A DNA stretch of 64,000 nucleotides from Lichenicola sp964249735 (GCA_964249735.1 CAXUDP010000003.1:6860-70859); one strand, 5' to 3'. Counted from the stretch's first letter, positions 52,470-62,474 are shown. Numbers and translations: made by a program. Notes: generated by a model not told the origin, from the sequence alone.

Positions 52470-55204
52470 GCCTGTCGCATCCCGTTCCCGGCGCCACGAT
52501 GCCGCTGCTCGATCGGGCGCGACGCAGCGCCGGGCGCGTGCTCTGGATCGAGCAGCTCTGGCCGGCGGTCCTGCCCGGGCTCGGAATCCTGCTCGGGCTG
52601 GTGGTGCTGTCGCTGCTGACCCTGCCGCAGCGACTGCCGGTGTGGCTGCACGCCCTGCTGCTGCTGGCGACCGCCGCCGTCCTGGCGCGGCTGCTGCATC
52701 GCCGCCTGGGCCGCCTGCGCTCGCCTGCCATGCCCTTACGGGACCGGCGGATCGAGCAGGCGTCGCGCCTGCCGCACCGCCCTGTCTCCACCCTGTCCGA
52801 CCACCCGGTGCCGGCCGGCGGCCCCGACGGCGAGGCCGGCCTGATCTGGCAGGCGCACCTGCGACGCACCGAGGCCGGGCTGCAGCGGCTGGCGGCCGGT
52901 CCGCCACGCCTGGGCCTGCGCGGGCACGACCCCTACCGCCTGGCGCCACTGCTCCTGGCAGCACTTGCGGCGTCGCTCGTGCTGGCCGGGCGGGACGCAC
53001 CGATCCGCATCGCTTCCGGCTTCTGGCCCGGCCTCGCGGTGCCGCTCGGCCCGAGGCCGCTGCTCCAGGCCTGGATCACCCCGCCGGACTATGCCGGCGG
53101 CGCGCCGATCTTTCTCACCGACCCGAACGGCCGCTACGTCGTGCCGTCCGGCGCCCGTCTCAGCGCCAGCCTCACCGGCACCGCCGTCCAGCCGGCGCTG
53201 ACCCTGCGCGGCCCGGGATCCGGACGCTTCCATGCCCTGTCCGACCGGAGCTGGACCCTGGACCGGGTGCTCACGGTCGACACCGCGGTGGTCATCCGCG
53301 CCTCTGGCTACCGGCTGTCGGACTGGCAGATCACGGTGCAGCCGGTGCCGATACCGGTCGTACGCTGGAACGGCACGCCCGGTCCGGCCAGCGACCTCGC
53401 CTGGCACACCAGGCTGCCGTGGTCGGTGTCGCACCGCTACGGGGTGGCCACGCTGACCGCCGAGCTGCGCCTGGCAACGGGCGCCGGCACGGGACGCGTG
53501 CTGCGGGTGCCGATCCCGCTGCCGGGCCGGCCCACCGCGGCGCACGGCGTTGCCGCGCCCGACCTGTCCGCCGACCCGTGGGCGGGTGCCGCGGTGACGG
53601 CGGTGCTGGTCGCCACCGACGCCGCCGGCCAGTCCGGCCGGAGCGCCGAGGCCCGCTTCACCCTGCCGGCGCGCACCTTCCGCAATCCCCTGGCGCGCGC
53701 GGTGCTGGACCTGAGACGCCGGCTGGCGCTGGGCCGGGAAGCGCCGGCGCAGGTCGCCGACGACCTGCAGGCGCTGGGCGACACGCCGGGCGCGTTTGCG
53801 CAGGATCCCAGCCTGTTCCTCAACCTGAGCACCGACGCCTCGCTGCTCCGGCTCCCGCATGACGGGCGCGACGAGGCGTCGGACCGGCTGTGGCAGCTGG
53901 CGCTGGCGCTGGAGGACGGGCTGCACAACGACCGCGCCGGGGCGCGGGCGGCGCTGGAGGTACGCGCGGCGCAGGACCGGCTGTCGTCGCAGATCGAGCA
54001 CATGCGCCAGCTCGGTTCCAAGGGCCAGTCGGCTGCCGAACAGTCCGAGCTGCAGCGGCGGATCGCGGCGCTGAAGCAGGCCATCGCCCGCCGGATGCAG
54101 GCGCTGGCGGCGCAGGCGGCGCGGAACCACGCGCCCCTGCCGCCGACGCCCGACCCGTCGATGCTGGGCGGCGACGACCTCGGCCGCATGATGAAGCGGA
54201 TGCAGGACGAGGCCGCCTCCGGACACGCGGAGGAGGCGATGCGCGAGCTGTCGCAGATGCAGGCGATGCTGGAGCACATGCGCGTCGCCACGCCGGAGGA
54301 CCTCCAGGCGGCGCAGCAGCAGGCGCAGGCCCGTCAGCAGGCGCACGACCAGATGGCGGCGGTGCAGGATCTGGTGCAGCGGCAGTCGGCCCTGCTCGAC
54401 CACGCGCAGGGGCGGCAGGCGCAGCAGGACCGCGCGAAGGCACAGGACGGTTCCGACGCCCAGCCGGGAACCACCGACGGCGAGGATGCGGCTGGCGGGG
54501 ACAACGCCGTGATGGACCCCGCGACCCGCCGGCTGATGCAGCAGCTCGGCGTGGCGATGGGAAACGCGCCGACGCCGGACGCCCAGCCCGGACAACCGAC
54601 ACCCGGACAACCGGCGACGGGACAGCAGGCGACAGGGCAGCAGGCGGACGACACGGCCCGGCAAGGGGACCGTCACGCCCAGCACGTGCTGCGACGGGCG
54701 CTGGACGAGCTGGCCACCGAGTTCCAGGCGCTGACCGGCAAGAAGGCGGACTCGCTCGCCAAGGCGGCCACGGCGATGGCGCAGGCGCACGGCGCCCTGG
54801 CCGAGGGCAAGGACGGCCCCGCCGCACAGGCGCAGATGCAGGCGCTGGCGGCGCTGCAGCAGGGCGCGCAGCAGATGCGCAGCGCCATGAGCGCTGGACG
54901 CTCGGGCGCCGGCGGCCTGGCGCTGCTGCCAGGCGGGGCCGAGGGCACCGGCAACGAGCCCGGCGACGAGGCGTCCGACGGCCAGGAGGGCGGCGAGGAG
55001 CAGCAGGGCGACCGCGACCCGCTCGGGCGGCATCTGGCGGCTGGCCATGCCGGCATGGACGACGGCGACGAGACCCACCTGCCGGACGGGGCGGCACCGG
55101 CACGATCGCGCGAGATCGAGCAGGAGCTGCGCCGGCGCGACAGCGATCGTACACGTCCGCCGCCGGAGCTCGACTACCTCGACCGGCTGCTGAAGCCGTT
55201 CTGA
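52466..55204 (+). CDS. TIGR02302/DUF4175 low-complexity membrane protein
   Basis: A 912-residue protein matching the alphaproteobacterial TIGR02302 (DUF4175) family, found next to lysA. Two membrane helices lie near the N-terminus (about 34-53 and 58-78) and a third at about 156-170. A beta-rich domain follows (PLLQAWITPPDYAGGAPIFL). Residues 500-900 are Gln/Ala/Met/Asp-rich coiled coil and low complexity, with the typical ending PPELDYLDRLLKPF. The function is unknown, though the family is thought to be envelope-linked. ATG 52466 overlaps the lysA stop (ATGA), so translation is coupled. Confidence 0.88.
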   Translation: MSLSHPVPGATMPLLDRARRSAGRVLWIEQLWPAVLPGLGILLGLVVLSLLTLPQRLPVWLHALLLLATAAVLARLLHRRLGRLRSPAMPLRDRRIEQASRLPHRPVSTLSDHPVPAGGPDGEAGLIWQAHLRRTEAGLQRLAAGPPRLGLRGHDPYRLAPLLLAALAASLVLAGRDAPIRIASGFWPGLAVPLGPRPLLQAWITPPDYAGGAPIFLTDPNGRYVVPSGARLSASLTGTAVQPALTLRGPGSGRFHALSDRSWTLDRVLTVDTAVVIRASGYRLSDWQITVQPVPIPVVRWNGTPGPASDLAWHTRLPWSVSHRYGVATLTAELRLATGAGTGRVLRVPIPLPGRPTAAHGVAAPDLSADPWAGAAVTAVLVATDAAGQSGRSAEARFTLPARTFRNPLARAVLDLRRRLALGREAPAQVADDLQALGDTPGAFAQDPSLFLNLSTDASLLRLPHDGRDEASDRLWQLALALEDGLHNDRAGARAALEVRAAQDRLSSQIEHMRQLGSKGQSAAEQSELQRRIAALKQAIARRMQALAAQAARNHAPLPPTPDPSMLGGDDLGRMMKRMQDEAASGHAEEAMRELSQMQAMLEHMRVATPEDLQAAQQQAQARQQAHDQMAAVQDLVQRQSALLDHAQGRQAQQDRAKAQDGSDAQPGTTDGEDAAGGDNAVMDPATRRLMQQLGVAMGNAPTPDAQPGQPTPGQPATGQQATGQQADDTARQGDRHAQHVLRRALDELATEFQALTGKKADSLAKAATAMAQAHGALAEGKDGPAAQAQMQALAALQQGAQQMRSAMSAGRSGAGGLALLPGGAEGTGNEPGDEASDGQEGGEEQQGDRDPLGRHLAAGHAGMDDGDETHLPDGAAPARSREIEQELRRRDSDRTRPPPELDYLDRLLKPF

Positions 55205-55232
55205 CAGCGCCGAGCCGTCACCTCGAAGCTCG

Positions 55233-57347
55233 CTACCAGATCTGCACCCGGTCCTTCGGCGCGAGGTAGAGCGAGTCGCCGGGCTCGACGTTCCAGGCCT
55301 TGTACCAGCCGTCGATGTTGTGCACCGGCATGTCGACCCGGGCCGACGGCGGCGAATGCGGGTCGGTGACCAGCAGCATCTTCGCCCGGTCCGGCCGCAC
55401 CTTCTGCCGCCACACCTGCGCCCAGCCCAGGAACACGCGCTGGTCGCCGGTCAGCCCGTCGACCACCGGCGCCACGCCGCCGTGCAGAGAAGCATGATAG
55501 GCATCCAGCGCCAGGGTCAGGCCGCCCAGGTCGGCGATGTTCTCGCCCATGGTCAGGCGGCCGTTCACGTGCAGGCCGGGGAACGGCGAAAGCGCGTCGA
55601 ACTGCGCGCCGAGCCGGTCGGCACGCGCGCCGAACCGCTGGGCGTCGTCGGCGGTCCACCAGTCGTGCAGCCGCCCCTTCTCGTCGAACTTGCGCCCCTG
55701 GTCGTCGAAGCTGTGCGTCATCTCGTGGCCGATGACGCCGCCGATCGCACCGTAGTTGATCGCCGGATCCGCGTCCTTGTTGAAGAACGGCGGCTGCAGG
55801 ATCGCCGCCGGGAACACCACCTCGTCGAAGTTGGGCGCGTTGTAGGCGTTCACCGTCTGCGGCGTCATGTCCCACTCGGTGCGGTCGACCGGATGCCCGA
55901 GATGCCCGACCTGGTAGGCCCACTCGAAGGCGATCGCGCGCCGGGCGTTGCCGTACAGGTCGTCCGGCCGCACCACGAGCCCGGAATAATCGCGCCACTT
56001 GTCCGGATAGCCGATCAGGATCAGCTGGTTGTCGAGCTTCCTGAGCGCTGCCTGCCTGGTCGCCTCGCTCATCCACGCGTTGTGCTGCAGCCGCACCCGG
56101 AACGCCGCCTTCAGCTCGGCCGTGAGCCCGGCCATCGCCGCTTTTTCCTCCGGCGGGAAGTAGCGCGCGACGTAGGCCTTGCCGATCGCCATGCCCATGG
56201 CGCCGCCGGCGGCCGCGACCGCGCGCTTCCAGCGCACCTCCAGCTCCGGCTGCCCGGACAGCGTCCTGCCGTGGAACCCGAACGACGCGTCCACGAACGG
56301 CCGGGACAGGTTGTCGGCCGCGTTGTCCGCCAGGTGGAACGCCAGCCATGCGCGCAAGGTGGGAAGGTCGGTCTCGCCGGCGATTTCTGCCTCGGCCAGC
56401 ACCGCCGACTTCTCCGCCAGCACCACGGTGTCGGCATGGTCCAGGTCTGCATGGGCCAGGAACGTCGCCCAGTCGAACTGCGGCGCCTGCCGTTCGAGCT
56501 CGGCCACCGGCAGGGGGTTGTAGGTGCGGTCCGGATCCCGCCGGTCCGCCCGCGCCCACTGCACCTGCGCCAGCCGGCTCTCGAACGCTACCACCGCCTG
56601 CGCCTGGCGGTCCGCCTCCGGCCAGTCGATCATGTGCAGCAGCTGCGCCACGTAGGCCGCATACGCCGCCTTCTTGTCGGCGAATTTCGGCTGGAGGTAG
56701 TAGTCGCGGTCGGGCAGGCCGAGGCCGGCCTGGCCGAGCCCGATCGAGTAGCGGGTCGGGTCCCTGGCGTCCGGCTGCACGCCGAGGTCGAACAGCGAGG
56801 TGCCGTAGCCGTGCTGCGCGTCGCCGAGCAGGGCCGCGAACGCGGCGCGGTCGCCGACTGCCTTGACCGCGTCGAAGTCGGCCCGAAGCGGCTGCACGCC
56901 GCGGGTCTCCACCGCCGCCTCGTTCATGAACGCGGCGTAGAACGCTCCCAGCTTCTGTTCGACCGTGACGGGGTTCTTCGACGGGTTGGCCGAGAGCGAC
57001 GTCAGGATGTCCTGCACCCGGGTCCGCGACAGGTCGGCCAGGATGTTGAACGCCCCCCAGGAGGTATGGTCGCCCGGGATCACCATGCTCGTCACCGCAG
57101 CGCCGTCCGCGTAGCCGAAGAAGTCGTTCCCCGGCTTCACGCCCGCGTCGCGCCCGGCCAGGTTGAAGCCCCACGGCGTGAATGCCCGGCCCGGCGCCGT
57201 TTCTGCCGGCACCGCGACCTTGGAAGGCGTCGAAGGCGCCACCGGCTGCGCCCGCGCACCGGCCGCCAGCAGGCAAAGGCTCGTCGCCGTCAGCAGCAGC
57301 AAGTGGGCACGCCCCACCCGCCTGTTCCGCCCTTCCCCCGATCCCAC
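55233..57347 (-). CDS. Secreted M13 family metallopeptidase
   Basis: A neprilysin-like zinc peptidase of 704 residues. A signal peptide (about residues 1-33, ending GARA) precedes the mature GFNLAGRDAGVKPGNDFFGYADG start typical of M13 (split: GFNLAGRD, KPGNDFFGYADG). The zinc site is HEMTH (His541, Glu542, His545) with the third ligand Glu602 in GENIADLGG. NAYNAPNFDEVVFPAAILQ and the C-terminal NIDGWYKAWNVEPGD are family marks. No ATG precedes the signal peptide; GTG 57347 is chosen, and GTG 57317 is possible. It is convergent with the TIGR02302 gene (28-base gap). Likely periplasmic degradation of oligopeptides. Confidence 0.9.
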   Translation of the reverse strand: MGSGEGRNRRVGRAHLLLLTATSLCLLAAGARAQPVAPSTPSKVAVPAETAPGRAFTPWGFNLAGRDAGVKPGNDFFGYADGAAVTSMVIPGDHTSWGAFNILADLSRTRVQDILTSLSANPSKNPVTVEQKLGAFYAAFMNEAAVETRGVQPLRADFDAVKAVGDRAAFAALLGDAQHGYGTSLFDLGVQPDARDPTRYSIGLGQAGLGLPDRDYYLQPKFADKKAAYAAYVAQLLHMIDWPEADRQAQAVVAFESRLAQVQWARADRRDPDRTYNPLPVAELERQAPQFDWATFLAHADLDHADTVVLAEKSAVLAEAEIAGETDLPTLRAWLAFHLADNAADNLSRPFVDASFGFHGRTLSGQPELEVRWKRAVAAAGGAMGMAIGKAYVARYFPPEEKAAMAGLTAELKAAFRVRLQHNAWMSEATRQAALRKLDNQLILIGYPDKWRDYSGLVVRPDDLYGNARRAIAFEWAYQVGHLGHPVDRTEWDMTPQTVNAYNAPNFDEVVFPAAILQPPFFNKDADPAINYGAIGGVIGHEMTHSFDDQGRKFDEKGRLHDWWTADDAQRFGARADRLGAQFDALSPFPGLHVNGRLTMGENIADLGGLTLALDAYHASLHGGVAPVVDGLTGDQRVFLGWAQVWRQKVRPDRAKMLLVTDPHSPPSARVDMPVHNIDGWYKAWNVEPGDSLYLAPKDRVQIW

Positions 57348-57406
57348 GTTCCGCCGCCTTTCCGTTGCTGTTGCAACGGCACACCAGGACGGGACGCGCG
57401 ACCGTG

Positions 57407-58279
57407 TCAAGGCGTCGCGGCCACCGCCTCGCCCGGCCGCACGACCGCCACCGCCGGCCGTTCCCGCGCCACCCGCTCGAACTTCCGCCCCCGCCTGCGC
57501 ATCGCCGCGAACGCCAGGCGCGCGGCGCCGCGCGACACCCGGCCGCGCGGGGTGAAGCCGATGGTCTTGAACATCATCCCCATCGCCCGCTCGATGTGCC
57601 GGCGCTGGTAGTAGCCCATCGCCCGCGACATGTACGCGGCGATGCACCGCTGATGGTCGTAGGCGACCCCGTCCGGCTCGTTGGTGCAGTGGTAGGCGTA
57701 GGCGAGCTCGTCGTCCTCGCTTTCCGTCACACGACCGAGCGCGATCCGGGTGCGCGCCACCAGGCCCAGGCGCTCGCGCTTCAGGTAGCGGTGCATGTGG
57801 TCGTAGAACAGCTTGAAGTGGCGATACTCGTCGGCGGCGATCTGCTTGGAGATGGTCTTCAGCACCGGCTCGTCGGTCGCATCCGCGAGTGCGGTGTAGA
57901 AGCTCGACGTCCCGGTCTCGACCATGCAGCGCGCGATCAGCTCTCCGGTCCGAGAGCCGCGCACCGACGCGTCCACCTCGATCGGGATGTGATACGAGCT
58001 GCGATAGCGCTCGAACGCCGCCGGATAGTTCCATGACGGGTCGGCCAGCATCGCCCACTGCCCGAGCGCGTCGCCATGCTGCACCTCCTCGACCGCCCAG
58101 TTGTCGGCGGCAAGCTGGAAGTCCGGGTCGTCGGTGAACACGTTGTTCAGGTATGCGGCGTAGTCGACCCCGTTGCGCTCCACCACCGAGGCCGCCTTCA
58201 CCAGGCGCAGCACGTCCCCGTCCACGCGTCCCGGCTCGAACCGGTCCCACGCCACGTCCTCGATCCGCCAATGCTTCAT
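57407..58279 (-). CDS. Ferritin-like diiron protein
   Basis: A 290-residue protein with a four-helix ferritin-like core. Candidate diiron ligands match the family spacing: Glu34, Glu65 and His68 in VEEVQHGD, Glu121 in CMVETGTSSFY, and Glu151 and His154 in ADEYRHFKLF. Such proteins include acyl-ACP desaturase-like and AurF-like oxygenases; the substrate is unknown. The C-terminal 40 residues are Arg/Ala-rich. ATG 58279 has AGCAGG upstream. It lies 264 bases from the divergent sucC. It may be co-transcribed with the downstream peptidase gene (59-base gap to its GTG). Confidence 0.85.
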   Translation of the reverse strand: MKHWRIEDVAWDRFEPGRVDGDVLRLVKAASVVERNGVDYAAYLNNVFTDDPDFQLAADNWAVEEVQHGDALGQWAMLADPSWNYPAAFERYRSSYHIPIEVDASVRGSRTGELIARCMVETGTSSFYTALADATDEPVLKTISKQIAADEYRHFKLFYDHMHRYLKRERLGLVARTRIALGRVTESEDDELAYAYHCTNEPDGVAYDHQRCIAAYMSRAMGYYQRRHIERAMGMMFKTIGFTPRGRVSRGAARLAFAAMRRRGRKFERVARERPAVAVVRPGEAVAATP

Positions 58280-58543
58280 CGACCTGCTGCCTTTCCGGCG
58301 TCGCCCACCGCCCATCATGCCACCGGTCGGCGCCGCACCGGAAGGCCGCCCCGGGAGCGTGCCAGGACCGCCGATTGTGCACCGCAGCGTGACTCTGCCG
58401 CCGGGCGGATGCAAACATCCCGACCGGTGGCATCCGCGCCTCGGGCCGGAGCACGCGACAAGGTCTGCGAGCCATACCGGACAGCGATCCGTCAGATCCT
58501 GCTCCGCTGGACGCACGACACACGGCCAGGGAGCCCGCACGGC

Positions 58544-59773
58544 ATGAACATCCATGAATACCAGGCCAAGACCCTGCTGAAGGGCTACGGCCTGCCGGTG
58601 CTGGACGGCCGAGTCGCGCGCTCGCCGGAGGAGGCGCTGACCGCCGCGCGCTCCCTGCCCGGACCGGTCTACGTGGTGAAGTCGCAGATCCACGCCGGCG
58701 GCCGCGGCGCCGGCCGCTTCGCGGGCGATCCCAACGGCAAGGGCGGCGTCCGCCTGGTGCGCAGCCCGGCCGAGGCCGAGGAAGCCGCCACCGCCATGCT
58801 CGGCCATGTGCTGGTCACCAAGCAGACCGGCCCCGCCGGCAAGCAGGTCAACCGCCTCTACATCGAGGCCGGCTGCGACATCAGCAGCGAGCTGTACCTG
58901 TCCATGCTGACCGACCGCGAGACCGGCCGCATCGCCCTGATCGCGTCCCGCGAAGGCGGCATGGAGATCGAGGAGGTCGCGCACACCAGCCCCGAGAAGA
59001 TCCTCAACGCCACCGTCGACCCGGCACTCGGCTATTCCGACTACATCGCCCGCGACCTCGCCGCCGGCCTCGGCCTTTCGGGCAAGTCGATCGCCCACTT
59101 CGCCAAGGTTGTGCGCTCCATCTACACCGCCTTCGTCGCCCTCGACGCCGCCTCGATCGAGATCAACCCGCTGGTGCTCACCGGCGCCGGCACGCTGGTC
59201 GCCCTCGACGCCAAGATGACCTTCGACGACAACGCCCTGTTCCGCCATCCCGAGCTGGAGGACCTGCGCGACGAGAGCGAGGAGGATCCCAAGGAGCTGG
59301 AGGCCGCCCGTCACGGCCTGAGCTACATCGCGCTGGACGGCTCGATCGGCTGCATGGTCAACGGCGCCGGCCTCGCCATGGCGACCATGGACATCATCAA
59401 GCTCGAGGGGGCCTCGCCCGCCAACTTCCTAGACGTCGGCGGCGGCGCCACCAAGGAGCGCGTGGTCGCGGCGTTCAAGATCCTTCTGTCCGACAAGAAC
59501 GTCGAAGGCATCCTGGTCAACATCTTCGGCGGCATCATGCGCTGCGACATCATCGCCACCGCGGTGATCGAGGCCTCGCGCGAGGTGCAGCTGAACGTGC
59601 CGCTGGTGGTGCGGCTCGAAGGCACCAACGTCGAGCTCGGCCAGAAGCTGATCGATGAGTCGGGGCTCCCGATCATCAACGCCGACAACCTGTCCGACGC
59701 CGCACGGAAGATCGTCGCCGCCGTCAAGGACGCGGGCGCCGCCAGATCCACCAACCAGGGGAGCAAGAACTGA
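58544..59773 (+). CDS. sucC: Succinate--CoA ligase, beta subunit
   Basis: ATP-grasp subunit (409 residues) of the TCA-cycle enzyme that interconverts succinyl-CoA and succinate with ATP or GTP formation. The N-terminus MNIHEYQAKTLLKGYGLPV is diagnostic. VVKSQIHAGGRGAGRF, the ATP-grasp core and the GGGATKERVVAAFKILLSD and LVNIFGGIMRCDIIA segments follow. Length is slightly above E. coli SucC (388) because of a C-terminal extension. The last base is shared with the sucD ATG (TGATG). A malate-CoA ligase beta subunit is the main alternative, but no serine-cycle genes are nearby. Confidence 0.93.
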   Translation: MNIHEYQAKTLLKGYGLPVLDGRVARSPEEALTAARSLPGPVYVVKSQIHAGGRGAGRFAGDPNGKGGVRLVRSPAEAEEAATAMLGHVLVTKQTGPAGKQVNRLYIEAGCDISSELYLSMLTDRETGRIALIASREGGMEIEEVAHTSPEKILNATVDPALGYSDYIARDLAAGLGLSGKSIAHFAKVVRSIYTAFVALDAASIEINPLVLTGAGTLVALDAKMTFDDNALFRHPELEDLRDESEEDPKELEAARHGLSYIALDGSIGCMVNGAGLAMATMDIIKLEGASPANFLDVGGGATKERVVAAFKILLSDKNVEGILVNIFGGIMRCDIIATAVIEASREVQLNVPLVVRLEGTNVELGQKLIDESGLPIINADNLSDAARKIVAAVKDAGAARSTNQGSKN

Positions 59774-60648
59774 TGTCGGTCCTGGTCGACAGGAACACCA
59801 AGGTCATCACCCAGGGCTTCACCGGCTCCCAGGGCACCTTCCACGCCGAGCAGGCGATCGCCTACGGCACAAAGATGGTCGGCGGCGTCACTCCCGGAAA
59901 GGGCGGCTCCACCCATCTCGACCTGCCGGTGTTCGACACGGTCAGCGAGGCGCGCGAGCGCACCGGCGCCACCGCCTCGGTGATCTACGTGCCGCCGCCG
60001 TTCGCGGCGGACTCGATCCTGGAAGCGATCGCCGCCGAGATGCCGCTGATCGTGTGCATCACCGAGGGCATCCCGGTGCTGGACATGGTCCGCGTCAAGG
60101 CGGCGCTGCGGAACAGCCCGAGCATCCTGATCGGCCCGAACTGTCCCGGCATCATCACCCCGGAGGAATGCAAGATCGGCATCATGCCCGGCCACATCCA
60201 CCGCAAGGGGAAGGTCGGCATCGTGTCGCGCTCCGGCACCCTGACCTACGAGGCCGTGGCGCAGACCACCGCGGTCGGCCTTGGCCAGAGCACCTGCGTC
60301 GGCATCGGCGGCGATCCGGTGAAGGGGCTGGATTTTATCGAGGTGCTGGAAATGTTCCTGCATGATCCGGAAACGGAATCCATCGTCATGATCGGCGAGA
60401 TCGGCGGCGCGTCCGAGATCAACGCCGCCCACTTCCTGCGCGACAACGCGGTCAAGAAGCCAACCGTCGGCTTCATCGCGGGCGCCACCGCGCCGCCCGG
60501 CCGCCGCATGGGTCACGCCGGCGCCGTCATCACCGGCGGCAACGACACCGCGGCCGCCAAGATCGACGCCATGCGGTCCGCCGGCATCCACGTCGCGTCG
60601 AGCCCCTCCCTGCTCGGCGAAACCATGATCAACGCGCTCAAGGGCTGA
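59773..60648 (+). CDS. sucD: Succinate--CoA ligase, alpha subunit
   Basis: CoA-binding subunit of 291 residues, partner of sucC. N-terminal VDRNTKVITQGFTGSQGTFHAEQAI is the CoA-binding Rossmann domain. TPGKGGSTHLDLPVFDTV, GPNCPGIITPEECKIGIMPGHIH, KVGIVSRSGTLTYEAV and the phosphorylated-His region GRRMGHAGAVITGG are intact. It is translationally coupled to sucC by a one-base overlap. A GC-rich inverted repeat follows 14 bases after the stop. Confidence 0.95.
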   Translation: MSVLVDRNTKVITQGFTGSQGTFHAEQAIAYGTKMVGGVTPGKGGSTHLDLPVFDTVSEARERTGATASVIYVPPPFAADSILEAIAAEMPLIVCITEGIPVLDMVRVKAALRNSPSILIGPNCPGIITPEECKIGIMPGHIHRKGKVGIVSRSGTLTYEAVAQTTAVGLGQSTCVGIGGDPVKGLDFIEVLEMFLHDPETESIVMIGEIGGASEINAAHFLRDNAVKKPTVGFIAGATAPPGRRMGHAGAVITGGNDTAAAKIDAMRSAGIHVASSPSLLGETMINALKG

Positions 60649-60661
60649 CAACGGACCTGGC

Positions 60662-60690
60662 CGGACGCCGCCATGATGCTGGCGCGTCCG
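60662..60690. terminator. Hairpin between sucD and the convergent DUF2628 gene
   Basis: CGGACGC (60662-60668) pairs with GCGTCCG (60684-60690), extended by an inner GCC/GGC. It lies between two convergent stop codons and could terminate both transcripts. No T tract is present on either side. Confidence 0.4.
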
Positions 60691-60697
60691 ACCGGGA

Positions 60698-61249
60698 TCA
60701 GTTCGGCACTGGTTCGTGGTGTATGATCGCCAGCACGATCCCCGCCAGGGCCAGGGCGAAGAGCAGCGCGAGAATGGTGCCGGAGATCCAGGCTGCCGGT
60801 CGCGACACCCCGCCCGCCTTCAGGATCGCGGCGTCCGACAGCTGTCCGTCTCGGTGCAGCGACCCCAGCCTGCGGAAGGCCCGCTGCAGCGCCACGTGTC
60901 GTGCGGTCACGGCCAGTGCCATGCTGAACGGCAGCCCGAGGCCGCTGATGGAAATGATGGAGACGTAGTTCAGCACGCCTGCCAGCGCCACGACCGCGAC
61001 GACGGTCCAGGCCAGTCCGTGCAGCCTGCGATAGAAGAACCAGACCGGCCCGAAGAAGAAGGCGGACCAGCACATCCCAGCACCGCGCAACGTCAGCCAG
61101 GCGCCCGCCCGCCGCGCCACCGCCTGCGCCCGCATCCGGTCGTAGTCCTTCAGGAACGGCGCCGGGTTGGGCGCAAAGTAGAGCGACAGCTCGTGACGCC
61201 GGGCATCCACGTCCGGGTCGGTCAGGAAGGGGTCCGGGGTCCGGGCCAT
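60698..61249 (-). CDS. DUF2628-like membrane protein
   Basis: A 183-residue protein with a soluble N-terminus (DARRHELSLYFAPNPAPFLKDYDRM) and about four hydrophobic segments, including CWSAFFFGPVWFFYRR, which is typical of DUF2628 proteins, VVAVVALAGVLNYVSII, SMALAVTARHVAL and a C-terminal TILALLFALALAGIVLAII. Probably an inner-membrane protein of unknown function. ATG 61249 has GGGG about 10 bases upstream. It is convergent with sucD and divergent from bioB. Confidence 0.75.
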   Translation of the reverse strand: MARTPDPFLTDPDVDARRHELSLYFAPNPAPFLKDYDRMRAQAVARRAGAWLTLRGAGMCWSAFFFGPVWFFYRRLHGLAWTVVAVVALAGVLNYVSIISISGLGLPFSMALAVTARHVALQRAFRRLGSLHRDGQLSDAAILKAGGVSRPAAWISGTILALLFALALAGIVLAIIHHEPVPN

Positions 61250-61444
61250 CGGGTGAACTCCGCGAACGCCGGGCTTCCGGATGTCGAGTCTGCACGTGCC
61301 GGCGGAACGCTTCATCCTCCTGCCAGGAACGTTGCGTGTCCAGTTCGATCCATACCTGGCAGCTGCCTCCCGGTTCCCCACCGGCACGGCCTGTGGCACA
61401 CCGGAGGCCGACCCGAGAGACGGGTCGCAGGGGAGCTTGCCGCC

Positions 61445-62440
61445 ATGCCCGACGGTGCCATCGATCGCCCGGTCTCGATGCCTGGTCCACACCAGGCGTC
61501 CGCCCTGCGCCACGACTGGGCCACCGCCGAGGTCCGCGCCCTGATGGCGCTGCCCTTCCCCGAGCTGATGTTCCGCGCCCAGTCCGCCCACCGCGCCCAC
61601 TTCGACCCCTGCGCGGTGCAGATCTCCACCCTGCTCTCGATCAAGACCGGCGGCTGCCCGGAAGATTGCGCCTATTGCCCGCAGAGCGCCGCCCTCGACG
61701 CGCCGATCAAGGCCACCCGCCTGATGGCGGTCGACGCCGTGCTCGCGGAGGCCCGCGCCGCCAGGAACGCCGGCGCCAGCCGCTTCTGCATGGGTGCTGC
61801 CTGGCGCTCTCCGAAGGACCATGACCTCGACACCGTCTGCGCCATGGTCGAGGGCGTGAGGGCGCTGGGGATGGAATCCTGCGTCACGCTGGGCATGCTC
61901 GACGCCCCACAGGCGGCGCGGCTGCGCGATGCCGGCCTCGACTACTACAACCACAACCTCGACACCTCGCCCGAGTACTACGGCGCCGTCATCACCACCC
62001 GCACCTACCAGGACCGCCTCGACACACTGGCCCACGTGCGCGACGCCGGCATCAACGTGTGCTGCGGCGGCATCGTCGGCATGGGCGAGACGGTCGACGA
62101 CCAGGCCGGCCTCCTCGCCACTCTCGCCTCGCTGCCGAGGCATCCCGAAAGCGTGCCGATCAACATGCTGGTCCGCGTCGCCAACACCCCGCTCGCCGAC
62201 GCCGACGCGGTCGACCCGATCGACTTCGTGCGCGTGATCGCCGCCGCCCGCATCACCATGCCGGCAAGCCACGTCCGCCTGTCCGCCGGCCGCGAGGGCA
62301 TGACCGACGAGACCCAGGCGCTCTGCTTCCTCGCCGGCGCCAACTCGATCTTCTACGGCGAGAAGCTGCTCACCACGCCAAACCCGAGCGAAAACCGCGA
62401 CATGCGTCTGCTCGCCCGCCTCGGCATGCACCCGGTCTGA
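61445..62440 (+). CDS. bioB: Biotin synthase
   Basis: Radical-SAM enzyme of 331 residues that inserts sulfur into dethiobiotin. The [4Fe-4S] motif is CPEDCAYC (Cys71, Cys75, Cys78), preceded by VQISTLLSIKTGG. YYNHNLDTSPEYYGAVITT and NVCCGGIVGMGETVDD with further cluster-ligand Cys residues, and the [2Fe-2S] Arg in MPASHVRLSAGRE, are intact. Normal length. GGGAG lies 9-13 bases before ATG 61445. No other biotin genes are in the window. Confidence 0.96.
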   Translation: MPDGAIDRPVSMPGPHQASALRHDWATAEVRALMALPFPELMFRAQSAHRAHFDPCAVQISTLLSIKTGGCPEDCAYCPQSAALDAPIKATRLMAVDAVLAEARAARNAGASRFCMGAAWRSPKDHDLDTVCAMVEGVRALGMESCVTLGMLDAPQAARLRDAGLDYYNHNLDTSPEYYGAVITTRTYQDRLDTLAHVRDAGINVCCGGIVGMGETVDDQAGLLATLASLPRHPESVPINMLVRVANTPLADADAVDPIDFVRVIAAARITMPASHVRLSAGREGMTDETQALCFLAGANSIFYGEKLLTTPNPSENRDMRLLARLGMHPV

Positions 62441-62474
62441 CCGATCCCGCCCCGGTGCTGCCGGAGTTGACGCG

